Assembly (NCBI GenBank): GCA_038243605.1
Contig: JBBSQX010000008.1
Coordinates: 49,231-113,230, forward strand
Reading direction: 5' to 3'
Source of the DNA: Terrimesophilobacter sp038243605
Lineage (GTDB): Bacteria > Actinomycetota > Actinomycetes > Actinomycetales > Microbacteriaceae
DNA length: 64,000 nucleotides
Below, piece by piece: positions 42,652 to 50,460 of the stretch (within the stretch, counting starts at the first letter, position 1; every line of letters begins with the position of its first letter). Below the pieces are notes generated by a model, which saw only the letters and a program-made list of their open reading frames with translations, made no database searches and had not been told where the DNA came from. The translations under genes and the position numbers were made by a program.

Positions 42652-42975
42652 CTACTCGTCGAGAGCGAGTTCCTTTGGAAGTTCGAGCTCTTTCGCGCTC
42701 AACTCCTCAACGTTGACATCTTTGAACGTGAGAACCCGCACTGACTTGACGAACCGGTCTGAGCGGTAAACATCCCACACCCAGACATCGTGCATGGTCA
42801 GTTCGAAATAGAAATCATGCTCGGTATCTTTACGTTCGAGCTGAACCTCGTTGGCAAGATAGAACCGCCGCTCCGTCTCTACGACATAGCGAAACTGCGA
42901 GACCACATCGCGGTACTCGCGGAATAGCGCAAGCTCGACCTCACGGTCGTAGTCTTCGAAGTCTTCCTCATCCAT
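42652..42975 (-). CDS. DUF2469 family protein
   Basis: 107 residues, no signal peptide. Strongly acidic start (EDFEDYDREVELALFREYRDVV), then FRYVVETERRFYLANEV and DVWVWDVYRSDRFVK. This matches DUF2469, an actinobacteria-specific protein nearly always found between rnhB and yraN. Function unknown. Confidence 0.92.
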   Translation of the reverse strand: MDEEDFEDYDREVELALFREYRDVVSQFRYVVETERRFYLANEVQLERKDTEHDFYFELTMHDVWVWDVYRSDRFVKSVRVLTFKDVNVEELSAKELELPKELALDE

Positions 42976-42987
42976 TGCCTCTCAATC

Positions 42988-43650
42988 CTAGGCGGTCTCA
43001 CGGGGTAACGCAGTGGCCTTTAGCCATGTGAGGCGATGGATGCTCGAAGCGCCCAGAAGCTCAATCGCGGTGAAATGCGCGGCGGCGCCGTAACCTTTGT
43101 TTCCGCTCCAGCCGTAGCCGGGTTCGCGCTCATCCGCCTCGATCATCAAAGCGTCGCGATGAACTTTCGCGATCACGGATGCCGCCGCCACCGATGCGCA
43201 ATCGCGGTCACCCTTCACCCGCATCTGAACGGTGAGCTTTGTCGTCAGCGCAGGGTTCAGCCAGTCTTGGTCACCGTCGAGAAGAACAACACTGTCGAGT
43301 ACTGGCACACCAGCCTCGTGCAGGTGCGCCAGCGCGCGCTTGCCCGCGAGCCCAAGGCACGCGGTGATTCCTAGGCGATCAACCTCGTCGGCGCTCGCCA
43401 TCCCGACAGCGCTGTGAACTACCCACGCGGCAGCCAGAGGCGCCAGCGCCACACGACGCTTCTCGCTCAGCATTTTTGAATCCCGAAGCCCGACTGGTAT
43501 CGCGCCAACACTCGAATCGACTGCACACATGCCAACAGCGACGGGCCCGGCGATCGCTCCCCTGCCCACCTCGTCGCAACCGATAACAAAGCGTGCACCG
43601 CTGGCGAGGATCTCGTTCTCGACATCCATCGTGGGATCGGCGACAGGCAT
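42988..43650 (-). CDS. rnhB: Ribonuclease HII
   Basis: 220 residues from the ATG at 43650, which overlaps the lepB stop by one base (TAATG). The conserved start VIGCDEVGRGAIAGPV supplies the DEGRG-type Asp-Glu pair (here DEVGRG), with LRDSKMLSEKRR and LDGDQDWL following. It removes ribonucleotides from DNA. A start at 43704, as a longer reading would give, is not supported. Confidence 0.95.
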   Translation of the reverse strand: MPVADPTMDVENEILASGARFVIGCDEVGRGAIAGPVAVGMCAVDSSVGAIPVGLRDSKMLSEKRRVALAPLAAAWVVHSAVGMASADEVDRLGITACLGLAGKRALAHLHEAGVPVLDSVVLLDGDQDWLNPALTTKLTVQMRVKGDRDCASVAAASVIAKVHRDALMIEADEREPGYGWSGNKGYGAAAHFTAIELLGASSIHRLTWLKATALPRETA

Positions 43651-44396
43651 TACGGAGTTTTGTTCTCCACGCCGTCGAACACGGTCGGGTAATTGTCGAG
43701 CCAAGTCCAGCGGTCTGCGGGCCAGCTCACAATGAAGGCGCGACCGACAACGTTGGCAACCGGCACAAAACCCTTACCCGGCTTATCGGTGTTGTATCGC
43801 GAATCCAGAGAATCGTAGCGGTTGTCGCCCATGACCCAAAGCGAATCTTTCGGCACCGTGATGTGAAAATCTGTACCGGATACCTTCGTCACACCCGAGG
43901 GAAGATCGGCGTACGGCTCGTCCAACGGCACACCGTTCACCGACAGCTGACCGAACGTGTTGCAACACTCAACGGTGTCTCCCGCAACACCGATCACGCG
44001 CTTCACGAGGTGGTCATTACTGTCTGGCGCGCTCAAACCAACGACAGCAAGGGTCCAGTCAACACCGGTTATGAACCAATTCTGATCTGGCATCGCTCGT
44101 GGCTGAAGCCACCCACCCGGGTCGCGGAAAACGACAACATCGCCGTGATCAACAGGGATGAAGCGAGGGACAAGTTCATTCACGATAATTCGGTCGTTGA
44201 TCTGCAGAGTGTTCTCCATAGAACCAGACGGAATGTAGAACGAACGAACCAGGAACGCTTTGATTCCTACCGAAATAATGATCGCGGCAAGAAAGATGAG
44301 AACAATATCCCGCAAGAACAATTTGATGCCGCGCGACCGAGAACGTCGTTCGGAGCCAACCCGGTCATGCCGAGTCGGCTGTTCTTCTGTCGTCAT
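43650..44396 (-). CDS. lepB: Signal peptidase I (housekeeping)
   Basis: 248 residues. One membrane anchor (~30-48) and the Ser59 nucleophile in YIPSGSMENTL; the general-base lysine is Lys132 in HLVKRVIGVAGD; DSLDSRYNTDKPG and VMGDNRYDSLDS follow. This is the Ser/Lys type, so it is the general enzyme and distinct from the Ser/His SipW-like enzyme at 6246-6971. Neighbours rplS and rnhB are the standard actinobacterial ones. Confidence 0.97.
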   Translation of the reverse strand: MTTEEQPTRHDRVGSERRSRSRGIKLFLRDIVLIFLAAIIISVGIKAFLVRSFYIPSGSMENTLQINDRIIVNELVPRFIPVDHGDVVVFRDPGGWLQPRAMPDQNWFITGVDWTLAVVGLSAPDSNDHLVKRVIGVAGDTVECCNTFGQLSVNGVPLDEPYADLPSGVTKVSGTDFHITVPKDSLWVMGDNRYDSLDSRYNTDKPGKGFVPVANVVGRAFIVSWPADRWTWLDNYPTVFDGVENKTP

Positions 44397-44454
44397 GTAG
44401 CCCCTGAGTTCTCGACAAGTCTAGGGTCAGAAAATCCCCTACCTGCCTAACGGG

Positions 44455-44805
44455 CTACTGCGCGTCGCGCTTTTCTTTGATCTTCGCCTTCTTGCCGCGC
44501 AGAGCGCGCAAGTAGTAGAGCTTGGCACGGCGAACATCGCCACGCGTCACGACCTCGATGTGGTCGATGACCGGGGAGTGCACGGGGAACTTACGCTCCA
44601 CGCCCACCTGAAAGCTGACCTTGCGGACGGTGAACGTCTCACGGATGCCTTCGCCAGAGCGACCAATAACAACACCCTGAAAGACCTGGATACGCGAGCG
44701 CGTACCTTCAACGATGTTGACGTGAACCTTCACGTTGTCGCCCGCGCGGAACTCTGGGATGTCGCTGCGCAGCGATGCCGCGTCAACTGAGTCGAGAATA
44801 TGCAT
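44455..44805 (-). CDS. rplS: 50S ribosomal protein L19
   Basis: 116 residues. Conserved core: FRAGDNVKVHVNIVEGTRSRIQVFQGVVI, ETFTVRKVSFQVGVERKFPVHSP, RRAKLYYLRALRGKKAKIKEK. L19 contacts the small subunit at the interface. It leads into lepB after 58 bases; here it is not directly behind trmD, since map and a membrane protein intervene. Confidence 0.97.
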   Translation of the reverse strand: MHILDSVDAASLRSDIPEFRAGDNVKVHVNIVEGTRSRIQVFQGVVIGRSGEGIRETFTVRKVSFQVGVERKFPVHSPVIDHIEVVTRGDVRRAKLYYLRALRGKKAKIKEKRDAQ

Positions 44806-44926
44806 GATGATTCGCTCTCTGCAATCGCCACAGGTCGACCGCGTGCTGGTTACTGCATGGAAGAAGAAGTGTGTCGGATCATCGCGAACCCCCCTGAGGC
44901 AGGGTCGTGCGTGGACACAGTGGACT

Positions 44927-44956
44927 ATTCTGCCACACGGAAGAGCTGCCCGCCAA
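44927..44956 (-). promoter_or_regulatory. Likely sigma-70-type promoter of rplS
   Basis: On the minus strand a TTGGCG hexamer (plus 44951-44956) and CAGAAT (44927-44932) with an 18-base spacer, ~120 bases before rplS. A possible match to actinobacterial promoters, with imperfect boxes. Confidence 0.35.
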
Positions 44957-44967
44957 CCACAAACGAA

Positions 44968-45384
44968 CTACTGGAACGTTGCGGGGATCGCGCCGTAACT
45001 CGCAAACGCAAGAGAAACGCGCTGTCGTGTTTCTGCAATCCATTGCCACACCGCGCTCCAGAACGCGGCAAGCGTCAGAGCAATCGCCAGCACGGCCAGC
45101 ATTGGGTGCGAGAAGACCGCCGCAATAATCACGGAAATGTACCACGACCCCAAGATGCCCACATCGATCCAAGAAAGCAAGCGAGCGCGACGCACTGCCT
45201 TTCTGGCCATCGTGAGTCCCATCACAAGGATGAGTGCGACCGACAGCAGTGGCGCGGCAAACAGCAGCATCATGAGCTCCCATCCGGCACCACTGATCGA
45301 CAAGCCGGAGGCGATGAGCAGCCACAGCGGCAGCACCGGAATCATCCAGAACTGCGCGTAGTAAAACACTCGACGTAACCACAT
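44968..45384 (-). CDS. Small integral membrane protein of unknown function
   Basis: 138-140 residues with four hydrophobic helices (starting near residues 10, 38, 72 and 95 by eye). No recognised family. An ATG at 45384 and a GTG at 45390 are both possible. It lies on the opposite strand to map, whose start is about 40 bases away, so the two share a short divergent control region. Confidence 0.7.
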   Translation of the reverse strand: MWLRRVFYYAQFWMIPVLPLWLLIASGLSISGAGWELMMLLFAAPLLSVALILVMGLTMARKAVRRARLLSWIDVGILGSWYISVIIAAVFSHPMLAVLAIALTLAAFWSAVWQWIAETRQRVSLAFASYGAIPATFQ

Positions 45385-45422
45385 GAACACAGAATAGGCA
45401 TGACTTGGTGAAGAATAGCTGG

Positions 45423-46190
45423 ATGATCGAGTTGAGAACCCCCGCCGAAATTGACGAAATGCGACCAGCAGGGAGCTTCGTTGCGAAAGTTCTCAGCACT
45501 CTCGCAGAAGCAACCAAGGTTGGAGTCAACCTTCTCGAGCTCGACGAGCTCGCCCACAAGATGATCCGCGATCGCGGCGCAGAGAGTTGCTACATCGACT
45601 ACCACCCGTCGTTTGGCGCATCACCGTTCGGCAAAGTGCTGTGCACCTCCGTGAACGACGCCGCCCTGCACGGCCTTCCGCATGACTACACGCTGAAGGA
45701 TGGCGACCTCGTGAGCCTCGACTTTGCGGTATCCGTCAACGGGTGGGTCGCCGACTCCGCACTCTCCATGGTCGTTGGCACGCCGAGGGCCAACGACCTC
45801 GAGCTCATCGAAACGACGGAGCGTGCCCTCGCCGCCGGTATCGCCGCCGCGGTTGTCGGCAGCCGCATGGGAGACGTCTCTGCCGCCATCGGTGACGTCG
45901 CGCACGACGCAGGACTCAGCGTCAACACAGACTTTGGGGGCCACAGTGTCGGCCGCACCATGCATGGCGACCTCCATGTGCCGAACGACGCACGCCCGCG
46001 CCGCGGCTTCCCCCTGAAGCCCGGCCTCGTCTTCGCCATCGAACCGTGGTTCATGCAGACCACCGACCAGATCTTCACCGATCCGGATGGCTGGACTCTG
46101 CGCAGCATGGATGGCTCACGCTCCGCCCACGCCGAGCACACCATCGCGGTCACCAAAGATGGCCCCATCATCCTCACCGCCCGCGACTAG
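45423..46190 (+). CDS. map: Methionine aminopeptidase type I
   Basis: 255 residues from the ATG at 45423 (MIELRTPAEIDEMRPAG). It removes the initiator methionine. Metal ligands are visible: VSLDFAVSVNGWVADSA (two Asp), GHSVGRTMHGD (His), VFAIEPWF (Glu) and HAEHTIAVT (Glu). The active-site His is in CTSVNDAALHGLP. GTG/TTG codons up to 18 bases upstream are alternatives. Confidence 0.95.
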   Translation: MIELRTPAEIDEMRPAGSFVAKVLSTLAEATKVGVNLLELDELAHKMIRDRGAESCYIDYHPSFGASPFGKVLCTSVNDAALHGLPHDYTLKDGDLVSLDFAVSVNGWVADSALSMVVGTPRANDLELIETTERALAAGIAAAVVGSRMGDVSAAIGDVAHDAGLSVNTDFGGHSVGRTMHGDLHVPNDARPRRGFPLKPGLVFAIEPWFMQTTDQIFTDPDGWTLRSMDGSRSAHAEHTIAVTKDGPIILTARD

Positions 46191-46227
46191 TTCGCTCAAC
46201 GGTTGCGGGTAGCGGCGCGGACGACAG

Positions 46228-46980
46228 CTATTCGGGCGGCAAAAGGTCTGGGCGAACCTCGCGGGTGCGCTCGAGCTGCTGCTCGTGACGCCACGCGGAA
46301 ATCGCGCCGTGGTTTCCAGAAGTCAATACGGGAGGCACCTCAAGGCCCCGCCACGAGGCCGGCTTCGTGTAGCTCGGGTATTCGAGTAACCCATCACAGT
46401 GCGACTCCTCCACGAGGCTCTGAGGGTTGCCGACCACACCGGGAATGAGCCTGCCGATAGCCTCGATCATCGCCATAGTGGCGACCTCGCCGCCGTTGAG
46501 AACATAGTCACCGAGGCTCACAAGTCTCACTCGCCCGAGCGTCGCAGCGTACTCGACGACGCGCTGGTCGATGCCCTCGTAACGCCCACAACCGAACACG
46601 ATGTGTGGCTCGGCGGAGAGCTCTTGCGCCATTGCCTGAGTGAAGAGATCGCCTGCTGGCGACGGGAAGATTATCGTGGGGTTCCCTTCGAAACGATCGC
46701 TGCGCGATCCCTCAGGGAGCGGGGTTGAGAACTGCGATCCCTCAGGGAGCGGGGTTGAAACAATTGCATCCAACGCTTCGCCCCACGGCTCTGGCTTCAT
46801 CACCATGCCTGCTCCCCCACCATACGGAGTGTCGTCAACGGTGCGGTGACGGTCGTGAGTGAAGTCGCGGAGGTTATGAAGACCCAACTCGATCAGGCCA
46901 GACTCGCGCGCTTTGCCGAGCAATGAGACATCCAGCACGGAGAAGAACTCCGGAAAGATCGTGACGATGTCGATGCGCAT
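46228..46980 (-). CDS. trmD: tRNA (guanine-N1)-methyltransferase
   Basis: 250 residues from the ATG at 46980 (MRIDIVTIFPEFF). It methylates G37 of tRNA next to the anticodon to prevent frameshifting. The knot motifs are FGCGRYEGIDQRV and VSLGDYVLNGGEVATM; the C-terminal helix-rich half has NPQSLVEESHCDGLLEYP. A 10-residue tandem repeat (STPLPEGSQF/STPLPEGSRS) lies in the loop before the knot; see findings. The stop is 38 bases from the end of convergent map. Confidence 0.95.
   Translation of the reverse strand: MRIDIVTIFPEFFSVLDVSLLGKARESGLIELGLHNLRDFTHDRHRTVDDTPYGGGAGMVMKPEPWGEALDAIVSTPLPEGSQFSTPLPEGSRSDRFEGNPTIIFPSPAGDLFTQAMAQELSAEPHIVFGCGRYEGIDQRVVEYAATLGRVRLVSLGDYVLNGGEVATMAMIEAIGRLIPGVVGNPQSLVEESHCDGLLEYPSYTKPASWRGLEVPPVLTSGNHGAISAWRHEQQLERTREVRPDLLPPE
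46704..46758. repeat. Tandem 25-bp repeat (period 30) within trmD
   Basis: GCGATCCCTCAGGGAGCGGGGTTGA occurs at 46704-46728 and 46734-46758, identical, with a 5-base spacer. In frame (30 bases, ten residues). Each unit contains the palindrome CCCTCAGGG-like core TCCCTCAGGGA. Confidence 0.9.
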
Positions 46981-46990
46981 GGGGACTAGC

Positions 46991-47569
46991 TTAGGGAGCG
47001 GTGTCGGCCTCTGGAGCAGCATCCGTAACAGAAACTGAATCTGCATCCGCCTCTGGCACCGGCTCGAACAACCCAACCGGCGGCGTCACCGTGATGGTGC
47101 CGGCAACAATATCGACGGTAGGTACGATCGCCTTCACGAACGGAACCATGACATCGCCAGACTCGGTGGCCACATGCAAAAGGTCCTGTGCAGGCAGGTG
47201 GTCGAGCTGGGTAACGGTGCCTACCTTCACACCATCGCGCATGACAGCAAGCCCGATGAGCTGGTGGTCGTACCATGCATCTTCTTCGTTGGATGGCTCC
47301 GCCAGGTCATGATCGACCAGCAGAATCCCTTTGGCGAGGCTCTCTGCGGCGGTGCGATCAAGCACATCCTTGAAGAACGCGACAGCATGCGTGTTATACC
47401 ACTTGAGTTCAAGAAGCTCGAGAGTCTTACCGTGCCACGGCGAACTCTCTGGCACCTGCAGAAAGAACACGGCGCCCGGAACGAAACGTCGATCCGGGTC
47501 ATCCGTGTACAGCTCAATCTTGATCGCTCCCTTGAGGCCGTGAGCCTTGGTGAGTCGACCCACCCGCAA
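46991..47569 (-). CDS. rimM: Ribosome maturation factor RimM
   Basis: About 192 residues. The N-terminal RimM domain (RVGRLTKAHGLKGAIKIELYTDDP) and the C-terminal PRC-barrel (WYDHQLIGLAVMRDGVKVGTV... split) are both intact. It binds S19 and helps 30S assembly. The last ~25 residues are an acidic Ala/Asp/Val tail. Start is uncertain: a TTG at 47569 fits the family's first residues (RVGR); a GTG at 47563 is the alternative. Confidence 0.92.
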   Translation of the reverse strand: MRVGRLTKAHGLKGAIKIELYTDDPDRRFVPGAVFFLQVPESSPWHGKTLELLELKWYNTHAVAFFKDVLDRTAAESLAKGILLVDHDLAEPSNEEDAWYDHQLIGLAVMRDGVKVGTVTQLDHLPAQDLLHVATESGDVMVPFVKAIVPTVDIVAGTITVTPPVGLFEPVPEADADSVSVTDAAPEADTAP

Positions 47570-47591
47570 GCGGGTGCTGCCAGTTTTTGCG

Positions 47592-47831
47592 TTAGGAGAA
47601 ATCAGTGTCCACCACGTCGACGCGAACCTTGCGCCCATCGGCAAGAGCGGTCACGAGGGTACGCAGCGCCTTAGCGGTGCGGCCAGCACGACCGATCACA
47701 CGACCGAGATCTTCGGGGTTCACGCGAACCTCAAGGACCTCGCCGCGCGGTGAACTTTTCGCCACAACCTGCACTTCGTCAGGATGATCTACAATCCCCT
47801 TGACGAGGTGCTCAAGAGCGGATGCCAACAT
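47592..47831 (-). CDS. KH-domain RNA-binding protein (KhpA-like)
   Basis: 79 residues with one KH domain; the GxxG loop appears in DLGRVIGRAGRTAKALRTL. In this position (between rpsP and rimM) it is the actinobacterial KhpA homologue. It binds RNA, and its counterparts affect cell-division gene expression. Confidence 0.92.
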   Translation of the reverse strand: MLASALEHLVKGIVDHPDEVQVVAKSSPRGEVLEVRVNPEDLGRVIGRAGRTAKALRTLVTALADGRKVRVDVVDTDFS

Positions 47832-47833
47832 GA

Positions 47834-48403
47834 TTACGCCTTGTCGGCGTCGTCAGACTCGGCCTTGGCCGCCTCTGCGGGCGCTTCCTCGGCAGGAGCC
47901 TTCGCGGCGTCGTCAGCGGCAGGAGCGTCAGCCTTGTCGGACTTCGCATCAGCAGCAGGCGCGTCAGCCTTATCGGACTTCGCATCAGCAGCAGGCGCGT
48001 CAGCCTTGTCGGACTTCTCTGCCTTCTCTGCCTTCGCTGGGGCTTCAACCTTTTCGGTTTTCGGCTTCAGAACCGGCTTCTTCTTCTCGTCAGCCTGGAA
48101 TTCCGGCTTCGGCTCAGCAAGCTTGACGGTGTTCTTGGCATTCTTATCGCCCTTGAAGATTCCCCAGTCGCCCGTGAGCTTCAACAGTGCGGCAACCTGC
48201 TCGGTCGGCTGTGCGCCAACGCCGAGCCAGTACTGTGCGCGGTCAGACTTGACCTCGATGACCGAGGGGTTCTCGGTCGGGTGGTACTTGCCGATCTCTT
48301 CGATGACACGACCATCACGCTTGGTGCGTGAGTCGGCAACGACGATGCGGTAGTAGGGTGCGCGGATCTTGCCCATGCGCTTGAGACGAATTTTTACAGC
48401 CAC
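47834..48403 (-). CDS. rpsP: 30S ribosomal protein S16 with extended tail
   Basis: 189 residues from the GTG at 48403, supported by a GGAG site. Residues 1-~85 form a normal S16 (VKIRLKRMGKIRAPYYRIVVAD, FYNPTENPSVIEV-like HPTENPSVIEV). About 100 further residues are a charged Ala/Lys/Asp/Glu tail with three copies of a KSDKADAPAADA unit. S16 is usually ~80-100 residues, so the protein is about twice the usual size. The reading from 48637 is not used. Confidence 0.95.
   Translation of the reverse strand: MAVKIRLKRMGKIRAPYYRIVVADSRTKRDGRVIEEIGKYHPTENPSVIEVKSDRAQYWLGVGAQPTEQVAALLKLTGDWGIFKGDKNAKNTVKLAEPKPEFQADEKKKPVLKPKTEKVEAPAKAEKAEKSDKADAPAADAKSDKADAPAADAKSDKADAPAADDAAKAPAEEAPAEAAKAESDDADKA
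47925..48032 (-). repeat. Three 36-bp tandem repeats in the rpsP tail
   Basis: Starts at 47925, 47961 and 47997 (period 36, twelve residues). Nearly identical copies on the plus strand read GCGTCAGCCTTGTCGGACTT with one or two changes. Size variation among strains would be in frame. Confidence 0.9.
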
Positions 48404-48524
48404 GATTCTCCGTAGATTATTTGTAGTGGTCGCGAACGGCCGTGGGCGTAGGGGCACACGCGGCGAAAGCATAATGGATTCCTCGGCGGCCGATAGAGGG
48501 TCGGGCCAGCCAGGAGTCAACGGT

Positions 48525-49502
48525 CTATTGTGACAGATTTTGAGGGTCAGCGGGTACCGCAGTCGCTCCGGGTTCAGACGCCACCACGATTGGCACTGCA
48601 CGGGCACGCGGGCGGCGCCGAGACAGGGCAACGCCAATCAGAGAAATGACCCCACCGATGATGGCGAGAAATGTCGGAATTTCACCAAAAACAACGAGCC
48701 CAAGCACAATAACGATGGCCGGCACAACGTAGGTGATGACCCCCAGCTGCCCCGCCGGCAGCTTCGACAACGCATAACCCCACGTCGAGAACGCGAGGGT
48801 TGTCGAAACAGCACCGAGGTACACCACCCCCCAAATTGCATACGAAGGGGCGGCAGCAATCTGAGCAATGAGCCCACCGGCGAATGGCAGGCAGGCAACC
48901 GCGCCGAAAGTGCACCCCATCCAGGTCAGCTGGGTTGTGGGGATAGTTCGAAGCAAGTATTTCTGGCACAGAACGCCAATGGTGTAGACAACGGCAGCGA
49001 GAAGCCCCCAGATTATGCCTACTCCGCTACCCAGATTTGTGGCTCCAGAGCTGAACCCGATGAGCACCACGCCACCGAAGGACACCCCTGCCCCGATGGC
49101 CAACCACTTCGGCACACCTTCACCAAGAAACACACCAGCACCAAGCGCGATGAGGATGGGTCCGATGTTGAGGATCATGGATGCCGTTCCGGCATCCAGT
49201 GTTTGCTCCGCAATGTTCAAGGCCACGTTGTAGCCGCCAAACCAAAGCACACCATAGATCGCGATCAGCAACCACTGATGGGCGGTGGGGCGCACCCACT
49301 TGCGCCCGATGAGAAGAAGCGACAGTAAAACAGTTCCCACGAGAAGTCGGCCAAGGGCAAGCTCGCCCCCGCCAAAGTGTGAAACGACCCCCCGAATAAC
49401 AATGAACGCGGTCGACCACGCAAGAACCGTAACGACGAGAGCAACGGTGAGAAGAGCCTTGCCGTTTTTCACGGCACCATCGCTCTCGATAGAAATAGTC
49501 AC
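48525..49502 (-). CDS. EamA/DMT-family transporter
   Basis: 325 residues, GTG start, ten membrane helices in two EamA repeats: AFIVIRGVVSHFGGGELALGRLLVG and, in the second half, VYLGAVSTTLAFSTWGYALSKLPAGQLGVI. The last ~45 residues are a soluble tail. It is the second such exporter in the window (the first is at 24758-25615). Substrate unknown. It sits between rpsP and an LLM oxidoreductase on the same strand. Confidence 0.88.
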   Translation of the reverse strand: MTISIESDGAVKNGKALLTVALVVTVLAWSTAFIVIRGVVSHFGGGELALGRLLVGTVLLSLLLIGRKWVRPTAHQWLLIAIYGVLWFGGYNVALNIAEQTLDAGTASMILNIGPILIALGAGVFLGEGVPKWLAIGAGVSFGGVVLIGFSSGATNLGSGVGIIWGLLAAVVYTIGVLCQKYLLRTIPTTQLTWMGCTFGAVACLPFAGGLIAQIAAAPSYAIWGVVYLGAVSTTLAFSTWGYALSKLPAGQLGVITYVVPAIVIVLGLVVFGEIPTFLAIIGGVISLIGVALSRRRPRARAVPIVVASEPGATAVPADPQNLSQ

Positions 49503-49543
49503 GAACTCACAATAAACCTCGAGATAGCGCGCGAATTACACCG

Positions 49544-50344
49544 TCACGCACGGTTGTGTTGATCGCGCCAGGCTAGCCAGTCCCGCACAGGTTCGAGGTC
49601 ATAGTCAGGGCCACTGACCTGAATCGTGAACATGGTGGCGCCCAAAGCTACTTGCTCATCTGCATCATCGTGGGAACGCTGTCGAACCTCGGTCGAAATC
49701 TCGATCTCGCTCGTATCGCGGCCGACATCCGCCCCATGCTTCGCAAGAATTTCGAGCTTCGTGCGCAGCATCTCTGCGTCGCTGAAGCTGTGCCAAATGT
49801 TGGCGTGCTCGGCCACAATGCGCAGGGTCTTCTTGACTCCCCCACCACCGATCATGATCGGGATGTCGCGGGTTGGTGCCGGATTGAGTTTCGTCCAGCG
49901 CTCCCGAATGATGGGCAGGTCGCGCGCAAGGGCTCCGATGCGACTGCCCGGCGTTCCGAATTCGTAGCCGTACTCGTCGTAGTCACGTTCGAACCATCCA
50001 GCCCCCGTGCCAAAAATGAAGCGGCCAACGCCGCCATTGGCTTTCGCGCTGATGTGGTCGATGGTGCGCGCCATATCGGCTTGAAGATTCGGATTGCGGT
50101 AGCTGTTGCAGTTGACAAGGCAACCTAGCTCCACCCCGGTGGTCTGCTCCGCGATGGCCGCGAGCATGGTCCACGCTTCGAAGTGCAGGCCATCTGGTTC
50201 GCCGAAAAGCGGAAAGAAGTGGTCCCAATTGAAGACGATATCGACGCCAAGCTCCTCGCACGCGGCGACGGTGGCCCTGATCTGGTCGTAGCTGGCGTGC
50301 TGCGGCGCGATCTGCACGCCAATACGGATGGGTCGAGAAGTCAT
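49544..50344 (-). CDS. LLM class F420-dependent oxidoreductase
   Basis: 266 residues with a luciferase-like TIM barrel: IRIGVQIAPQHASYDQIRATV at the start, VDIVFNWDHFFPLFG, VGRFIFGTGAGWFERDYDEYGY and ARDLPIIRERWTKLNP. This is the F420-using branch common in actinobacteria. Substrate unknown. It lies 116 bases downstream of ffh's end, on the same strand. Confidence 0.88.
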   Translation of the reverse strand: MTSRPIRIGVQIAPQHASYDQIRATVAACEELGVDIVFNWDHFFPLFGEPDGLHFEAWTMLAAIAEQTTGVELGCLVNCNSYRNPNLQADMARTIDHISAKANGGVGRFIFGTGAGWFERDYDEYGYEFGTPGSRIGALARDLPIIRERWTKLNPAPTRDIPIMIGGGGVKKTLRIVAEHANIWHSFSDAEMLRTKLEILAKHGADVGRDTSEIEISTEVRQRSHDDADEQVALGATMFTIQVSGPDYDLEPVRDWLAWRDQHNRA

Positions 50345-50460
50345 CCAATCAGCCTACGTGGCGAGGCTGACCAGGCCGAACGCGTGTACCGGCACACACC
50401 GCGAACGAGCCACCCACCGGGGTTAGCGACCGAGCTTAACTAGGGAGCTAACGACCGCGG

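Noticed and set aside
46704..46758. Reading the trmD duplication as an assembly error
   Set aside because: The two units are in frame and the protein is otherwise intact, so a real duplication is more economical, though reads should be checked.
47592..47644. RimM starting at 47644
   Set aside because: The first ~25 residues lie inside the KH gene and do not match the family; the TTG at 47569 fits better.
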